DNA from: Ferdinandcohnia sp036962705
GTDB lineage: Bacteria > Bacillota > Bacilli > Bacillales > Bacillaceae_L
DNA: 64,000 nucleotides
Direction: 5' to 3'
Assembly (NCBI RefSeq): GCF_036962705.1
Contig: NZ_JBALOQ010000002.1
Span: 1 to 64,000, forward strand
Below, piece by piece: positions 59,505 to 64,000 of this stretch. Position 1 is the first letter of the stretch. Every line of letters starts with the position of its first letter. Under the pieces are notes generated by a model. That model was not told the origin of the DNA, ran no database searches, and was given only the letters and a program-made list of their open reading frames with translations. A program made the translations under genes and the position numbers.

Positions 59505-59604
59505 AAAATCGATAGAATCGAAATAAAACCGATAGAATTGGATTAAAATCGATAGAATCATAATAAAGTCGATAGAACTGAAATAAAATTGATAGAGCCA
59601 AGCT
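59505..59604. repeat. Five tandem 20-bp repeats with an ATCGATAGA core
   Basis: Units start at 59505, 59525, 59545, 59565 and 59585, all exactly 20 bp, with pattern AAAATCGATAGAATNGAAAT and a few differences per unit. It lies in the 269-bp gap before kynA. Confidence 0.9.
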
Positions 59605-59707
59605 CCGGCAAAAAAATTCCTCAATTATAAAGGAGTTTTTGCATATTCATAGAAAATAAGGATTAGAAAATCAGTTACCATCTCTTCAATATAGAAAGGA
59701 GACGTGT

Positions 59708-60529
59708 ATGAGTAAACACGACGGCATTTACGATGATTTATCAAAGGACATGACGTATGGAGATTATCTTAAGTTAGATACATTGCTTTCAAGCCAGCAT
59801 CAGCTTTCAAAGCATCATGATGAGATGCTGTTTATCATTATTCACCAAACAAGTGAGCTTTGGATGAAGCTTATTTTACATGAGGTGAACGCGGCAAAAG
59901 CGTCTATTTTAAAAAATGATCTTGAACCTGCGTTTAAAATGCTATCAAGGGTCTCAAGAATTCAGCAACAATTGATTCAATCTTGGGATGTTCTCTCAAC
60001 ATTGACTCCATCTGAATATATGGAATTTCGAGGAGAACTTGGAAAGTCTTCGGGCTTCCAATCCTATCAAAATCGGTTAATCGAGTTTGCACTAGGACAT
60101 AAAAAAACAAATGTGCTCGGCGTCTATAAGCATCAACCCAAAGTATACAAACAGGTTGAGGCTGCGCTTAAAGAAAAAAGCATGTATGATGCGGCAATTC
60201 TAGCACTTTCAAAGAGAGGCTTTAAAATTGACAAATCGTGCCTTGAACGGGATTGGACGGAGGATTATAAGGCCAACGAAAGCGTTGAACAGGCCTGGTT
60301 ACAGGTCTATCAAAATATTGAAAAGTATTGGGATTTTTACGAGCTTGCAGAGAAGCTAGTGGATATTGAATCCCATCAACAAAAATGGCGCTACAATCAC
60401 ATGATTACCGTTGAAAGAATTATCGGGTACAAGAGGGGAACAGGTGGCTCGGCAGGCGTCGAGTATTTGAAGCAGGTTATAAACCACCGCTTTTTCCCAG
60501 AGTTGTGGAGTATACGGACGAAACTATAG
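59708..60529 (+). CDS. kynA: Tryptophan 2,3-dioxygenase
   Basis: The 273-residue heme enzyme opens the indole ring of L-tryptophan to N-formylkynurenine. Motifs are YGDYLKLDTLLSSQ, HDEMLFIIIHQTSELWMK and the axial heme His at about 231 in KWRYNHMITVERIIG, followed by GTGGSAGVEYL. Length is usual. Its normal partners kynB and kynU are absent from the window. Confidence 0.93.
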   Translation: MSKHDGIYDDLSKDMTYGDYLKLDTLLSSQHQLSKHHDEMLFIIIHQTSELWMKLILHEVNAAKASILKNDLEPAFKMLSRVSRIQQQLIQSWDVLSTLTPSEYMEFRGELGKSSGFQSYQNRLIEFALGHKKTNVLGVYKHQPKVYKQVEAALKEKSMYDAAILALSKRGFKIDKSCLERDWTEDYKANESVEQAWLQVYQNIEKYWDFYELAEKLVDIESHQQKWRYNHMITVERIIGYKRGTGGSAGVEYLKQVINHRFFPELWSIRTKL

Positions 60530-60543
60530 AGGAGCACTTAAAA

Positions 60544-61017
60544 ATGCACATTCAAATTCAAGCTGTTTCTAAAGAGGAAGAAGAGGTTTTACATAATCTC
60601 ATGCAATTTTATATATATGAATTTACGAAGTATATGAGTAGTATAAGGATAAATGATAATGGCTATTTTGATAGGTTTAATCTTGATGTCTATTGGACGG
60701 AGCGTAACCATCATGCTTATTTTGTAAGAGTGGATGGTTTGCTTGCAGGCTTTGTTTTAATGCAAAGTCAAACGGAAGAGGAACCTAATTCGATAGAAGA
60801 ATTTTTTATAATGAGGGGCTATGAGGGCAAAGGAATCGGTTCATCTGTTGCCGAGCAAATCTTTGCTATGTTTCCTGGAAATTGGTATGTCAAACAATCA
60901 GAGAAGAATGAGCGTGCCCGGGTATTTTGGAGAAATATTATTTCAAAAAGTACAAAGGGGAATTATGAGGAACGATTTGATGAAAGAAACTGCTCGATTC
61001 AGGAGTTTATTATATAA
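60544..61017 (+). CDS. GNAT-family acetyltransferase
   Basis: The 157-residue protein has a GNAT acetyl-CoA loop (RGYEGKGIGSSVAEQIF near residue 95-111) and a C-terminal NERARVFWRNII segment. Substrate is unknown. The start 60544 follows GAGGAGC and lies 14 bp after the kynA stop, so it is probably cotranscribed with kynA. Confidence 0.82.
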   Translation: MHIQIQAVSKEEEEVLHNLMQFYIYEFTKYMSSIRINDNGYFDRFNLDVYWTERNHHAYFVRVDGLLAGFVLMQSQTEEEPNSIEEFFIMRGYEGKGIGSSVAEQIFAMFPGNWYVKQSEKNERARVFWRNIISKSTKGNYEERFDERNCSIQEFII

Positions 61018-61031
61018 GAAGTATAGATAAA

Positions 61032-61060
61032 AAGGAGTTTCCCAAAAGGCGAACTCCTTA
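61032..61060. terminator. Terminator between the two GNAT genes
   Basis: AAGGAGTTT pairs with GAACTCCTT; T-rich on both sides. Confidence 0.7.
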
Positions 61061-61894
61061 TTTTATGACAAATTTCTCAAACGGCAAGTAATAAACTGGG
61101 TAATGATTTAGCTGCTCAAAGCCAACCTTCTTCGCAATTACAATGGAGTCTTTGCGAAATGATTCTGTTGTCCAATGCGGGTTTCCGCCTCGACTTAGAC
61201 ATTCCTTGATAAAGGCTCTTGCCATTGCAGTAGCTAGCCCTTTACCCCGATGGCTTGAATCATATGTGTTAATCCCAATCTCGTATTCATTTTTCGATAC
61301 AAAAACAGACAGGCAGGTTCCGATAATAGTTGAACCTTGAACGACGGTATATCCAAAGCCTTTTTGAAAAAATGACTCCAGGGATTCGCCCCAAAACTTC
61401 ATGATTTCATTTTTAACGATGTGACTTTCATCCCATTCAATTAGCTCCTTGTTAATTAGCTTTACCTCATAACCATCAGGGATTTCCTTCGGATCGTTTG
61501 GGTTAAACCATTCTTTATGAAAAATAAACGGAACACGTTCACCTGTCTGAAGAGAGACTCGTGTAAAAATTGATTCAACGGATCTATTCCATTCATGGTT
61601 TGGATAAATTTCGAGATTTAATGTATCTTCCTCAGGGAGTGCTTCGTCACGAATCACAGATGCAATATAATCTTCAAGCTCCGAGTTAAACTTCTGATCA
61701 TCAACCTTCCCGCAAAGATAGAACATTTCATTTTTTGCCCAAATAAAAGCTGTTTTGGGCAGATTCTGGTTGTCCACATAAATCTCGCCAAGATTATTGC
61801 TATTGATGACCCCATTTATAACTGGATGGTTCTCTAATCCATGAAGAAGTGGTTTTACTTTATTAAAGTTAACTAGTTCAAGCTTTTCAATCAT
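61058..61894 (-). CDS. GNAT acetyltransferase of the two-lobed type
   Basis: The 278-residue protein has a C-terminal GNAT fold with SSHRGKGLATAMARAFI near residue 210, the acetyl-CoA loop, and a non-catalytic N-terminal half with a GEIYVDNQNLPKTAFIWAKN strand. This matches the GNAT_acetyltran type common in Bacilli. Substrate unknown. Monocistronic. Confidence 0.82.
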   Translation of the reverse strand: MIEKLELVNFNKVKPLLHGLENHPVINGVINSNNLGEIYVDNQNLPKTAFIWAKNEMFYLCGKVDDQKFNSELEDYIASVIRDEALPEEDTLNLEIYPNHEWNRSVESIFTRVSLQTGERVPFIFHKEWFNPNDPKEIPDGYEVKLINKELIEWDESHIVKNEIMKFWGESLESFFQKGFGYTVVQGSTIIGTCLSVFVSKNEYEIGINTYDSSHRGKGLATAMARAFIKECLSRGGNPHWTTESFRKDSIVIAKKVGFEQLNHYPVYYLPFEKFVIK

Positions 61895-62058
61895 TTACCC
61901 CACGACCTTTTCCGATTCATATCCTTGTATATTTGAGCCTATTATAATGGATTCCGACATCCTGAAGAACAAATATTTTTCGAAATTAATAAATTTCCTA
62001 TTGTCCCTGAAAGAATTGTGTAAAATAAAGAGGAATGAAATGTACTGGAGGAAATGTC

Positions 62059-63045
62059 ATGGTGACGATGAAGGAAATAGCGAGACTGGCAAATGTGTCG
62101 AGTGCAACTGTTTCGCGTGTGCTGAACAATTCAGGGTATGTGAGTGACGATGTTCGGAAGCGAATTTTAAAAATTATAGAAGAAACAGGCTATATTCCAA
62201 GTGAGCACGCAAAAGCATTGCGGACTAAGCAATCCAATGTCATTGGTGTCATTTTACCAAAGCTAAGCACAGAAACAGCAAGTAGGCTTGTCAGTGGAAT
62301 CAGTGAAGAATTGGCAAAGCATGGCTATCAAATTTTACTTACAAACACAAATCTTGATCCGGAAAAAGAAATCGAGTATGTGAAGCTTTTAAAAAGTAAA
62401 CAGGTTGATGGGATCATTCTTCTTGCTACCAATCGTGGCGAGGACCTGTTAACGGAAATCAAAAAACTACGTATTCCATTTGTCGCGACTGGTCAAGAGA
62501 TGGAGGGGGTAGCTTCTGTCATCAACAATAACTTCCAAGCTGCAAAGGACATCACCAATCTATTAATTGAAAAAGGTCATCGTAACATTGCTTTTATTGG
62601 TGTAGACGAGGCGGATTATGAGGTTGGATACAAGCGGAAAGCTGGTTACTTAGCGGCGTTGGAGGAAAACCAACTACCTGTTGTCAACAAGTGGATTGAA
62701 AAAGCAGAATTTACAATTGAATCAGGCTATTCGATGGCGAAGAAAATTTTTGAAGTTTCTTCGGAGAAACCGACTGCAATTGTTGCTGTTACAGATCGAT
62801 TGGCGATTGGAGCGATGGAATATCTAAAAGAACAGGGCTTGGAGATTCCGAATGATGTTGCTTTAACAGGAATGGGGGCATCCGATTTATCCAAGTATGT
62901 TGTTCCAAAATTAACAACGGTAGACTTTCTGAGTGAGCATACGGGAGCAGAAGCGGCTAAGACTTTGCTACAGATTTTACAGGTAGGGATTTCCTCAGAA
63001 AAAAAACAAATCGACTATAGACTAATAATTCGAGATAGTATATAA
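62059..63045 (+). CDS. LacI-family repressor of the adjacent PTS gene
   Basis: The 328-residue regulator has a LacI helix-turn-helix (MKEIARLANVSSATVSRVLN near residue 4-23; core VSSATVSRVLN) and a periplasmic-binding-like domain (VIGVILPKLST, DGIILLATN, PTAIVAVTDRLAIGAMEYL). It resembles sucrose operon repressors (ScrR/CcpA-like). Three ATCGAT-centred operators follow between it and the PTS gene. The start 62059 is seven bases from GGAGG; an ATG 24 bases earlier contains that site. Confidence 0.87.
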   Translation: MVTMKEIARLANVSSATVSRVLNNSGYVSDDVRKRILKIIEETGYIPSEHAKALRTKQSNVIGVILPKLSTETASRLVSGISEELAKHGYQILLTNTNLDPEKEIEYVKLLKSKQVDGIILLATNRGEDLLTEIKKLRIPFVATGQEMEGVASVINNNFQAAKDITNLLIEKGHRNIAFIGVDEADYEVGYKRKAGYLAALEENQLPVVNKWIEKAEFTIESGYSMAKKIFEVSSEKPTAIVAVTDRLAIGAMEYLKEQGLEIPNDVALTGMGASDLSKYVVPKLTTVDFLSEHTGAEAAKTLLQILQVGISSEKKQIDYRLIIRDSI

Positions 63046-63061
63046 TCAATCTCGTGATGGG

Positions 63062-63141
63062 TGTGTAATCGATTACACATGAACCATCTTAATTTTTACG
63101 CAAATATGTAATCGATTACCTATGTATATGTAATCGATACC
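63062..63141. promoter_or_regulatory. Three ATCGAT-centred operators upstream of the PTS gene
   Basis: TGTGTAATCGATTACACA (63062-63079) is a perfect palindrome. ATGTAATCGATTACC (63106-63120) is a near copy, and ATGTAATCGATACC (63128-63141) is a degenerate one. The spacing and LacI-type symmetry suggest control by the preceding LacI protein. Confidence 0.8.
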
Positions 63142-63174
63142 ATACGGACACTATTTTTATAGGGGTGATCATAA

Positions 63175-64000
63175 ATGTCAGAAAATCGTCGAATTGCTGA
63201 AGAAATTATCGAGGCAGTTGGTGGCAAAGAAAATATTCTCTCCGCTGCACACTGTGCAACAAGATTACGAATAATGGTTCAAGACAAAGAAAAAATCAAC
63301 CAAGAAAAGATTGAAAATGTAGATAAAGTTAAAGGTGCATTCTTTAACTCAGGCCAATTCCAAGTCATCCTTGGTACAGGAACAGTAAACCGTATTTATG
63401 AAGAGGTTGAAAAGCTTGGAATTGACACATCGACAAAAGCCGATCAATCAAAAGAAGCTGCGAAAAGTGGAAATGCGTTTCAACGTGCGATTCGTTCATT
63501 CGGTGACGTGTTCGTCCCAATCATTCCAGCACTAGTTGCAACAGGTCTTTTCATGGGTGTTCGTGGTTTAGTGATGCAAGAGCAAATTCTTGCGTGGTTT
63601 GGCTTAACACCTGCTGATATTTCTCAAAACTTTATTTTATTTACACAAATTTTAACGGATACAGCCTTTATTTTCTTACCTGCTCTTGTCGCATGGTCAA
63701 CATTCCGTGTGTTTGGCGGTAACCCAACCATCGGACTTATACTTGGATTAATGCTTGTTAGTCCATCCTTGCCAAACGCATGGGGAGTCGCAGGGGGTGA
63801 GGTTGACCCGATTATGTTCTTTGGATTCATACCAGTAGTCGGTTATCAAGGTTCCGTTATCCCAGCGTTTATCGCAGGTATTGTAGGTGCAAAGCTTGAA
63901 AAATGGATTCGCAAACGTGTTCCAGAAGCACTAGATTTAATAGTTACTCCATTTTTAACACTACTTATCATGATTGCTTTAGCCCTATTTGCAATCGGAC
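63175..64000 (+). CDS. Sucrose-type PTS enzyme IIBC, partial (runs off the window)
   Basis: The 275 visible codons begin with the EIIB domain (phospho-Cys near residue 27 in SAAHCATRLRI; GQFQVILGTGTVNRIYEE) and continue into EIIC (VPIIPALVATGLFMG, FIPVVGYQGSVIPAFIAG). This is the glucose/sucrose superfamily with the SacP/ScrA branch most likely, which imports sucrose as sucrose 6-phosphate. An AGGGGTG ribosome site precedes the ATG. A sucrose 6-phosphate hydrolase would be expected next. Confidence 0.85.
   Translation, partial: MSENRRIAEEIIEAVGGKENILSAAHCATRLRIMVQDKEKINQEKIENVDKVKGAFFNSGQFQVILGTGTVNRIYEEVEKLGIDTSTKADQSKEAAKSGNAFQRAIRSFGDVFVPIIPALVATGLFMGVRGLVMQEQILAWFGLTPADISQNFILFTQILTDTAFIFLPALVAWSTFRVFGGNPTIGLILGLMLVSPSLPNAWGVAGGEVDPIMFFGFIPVVGYQGSVIPAFIAGIVGAKLEKWIRKRVPEALDLIVTPFLTLLIMIALALFAIG

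Overview
This window looks like a chromosome segment of a low-GC Gram-positive, spore-former-type Bacillaceae bacterium. The signs are AGGAGG-type ribosome binding sites with frequent TTG/GTG starts, sigma-A promoters, an S-box (SAM-I) riboswitch, BglG-type antiterminator targets, a CcpA-type cre site, and familiar Bacillus gene sets (putBCPR, odhAB, fruRKA, gdhA/gltC). Intergenic repeats of kinds often seen in Bacillus-related genomes also fit. I cannot name the genus. There is no rRNA, tRNA, CRISPR array, prophage or complete insertion sequence. A run of 42 Ns at 54176-54217 shows this is a draft assembly.

Layout. 0-8 kb: a NERD-domain protein, a TSUP permease gene broken by a stop, and the proline catabolic cluster putB-putC-putP-putR on the minus strand, whose transporter gene carries an amber codon at a conserved Trp. 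8-15 kb: a TetR/SDR pair, an MscS channel, a CofE-like (F420 gamma-glutamyl ligase family) protein, a LysR regulator, two metallophosphatases, a PAP2 phosphatase and, in a gap with no large gene, a promoter with a perfect cre in its spacer followed by a terminator (probable small RNA). 15-21 kb: BrnQ, then a HAD phosphatase and a BglG-type antiterminator gene, each behind its own RAT/terminator, followed by a lactonase and a GntR regulator. 21-31 kb: a LysM amidase, an FtsZ paralogue lacking the C-terminal tail, an aldo/keto reductase, a 49-residue acidic lipoprotein, DoxX behind Rex/Fnr-type operators, a SAM-riboswitch-controlled sulfonate-type ABC importer, an acetyl-CoA synthetase-like enzyme and an NRDE protein.

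31-40 kb is the most distinctive part. An ATP-grasp ligase resembling D-aspartate ligases, a second MurE-like ligase and an AsnB-type amidotransferase form one unit. A membrane-anchored C39-like peptidase and an aspartate/glutamate racemase form the next. A coiled-coil M23 endopeptidase follows. Together they suggest a pathway that makes, amidates and trims a D-amino-acid modification of a peptide polymer, most likely peptidoglycan. 40-54 kb holds a Crp/Fnr regulator, odhAB, gdhA with divergent gltC, the fructose PTS operon, and a PhoD-like phosphatase. 54-64 kb holds a 53-bp tandem repeat array, an ABC exporter, a glutaminyl-tRNA synthetase (unusual in Bacilli), a split ThrE-type exporter, tryptophan 2,3-dioxygenase, two GNAT acetyltransferases, and a LacI regulator with the start of a sucrose-type PTS gene that runs off the window.

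Dispersed repeats: at least four families of intergenic repeats occur, one of which has hairpins overlapping the stop codons of upstream genes and ends just before the ribosome binding site of the next gene. Several gene starts are set here at TTG or GTG because the ribosome binding site is correctly spaced only for those codons.
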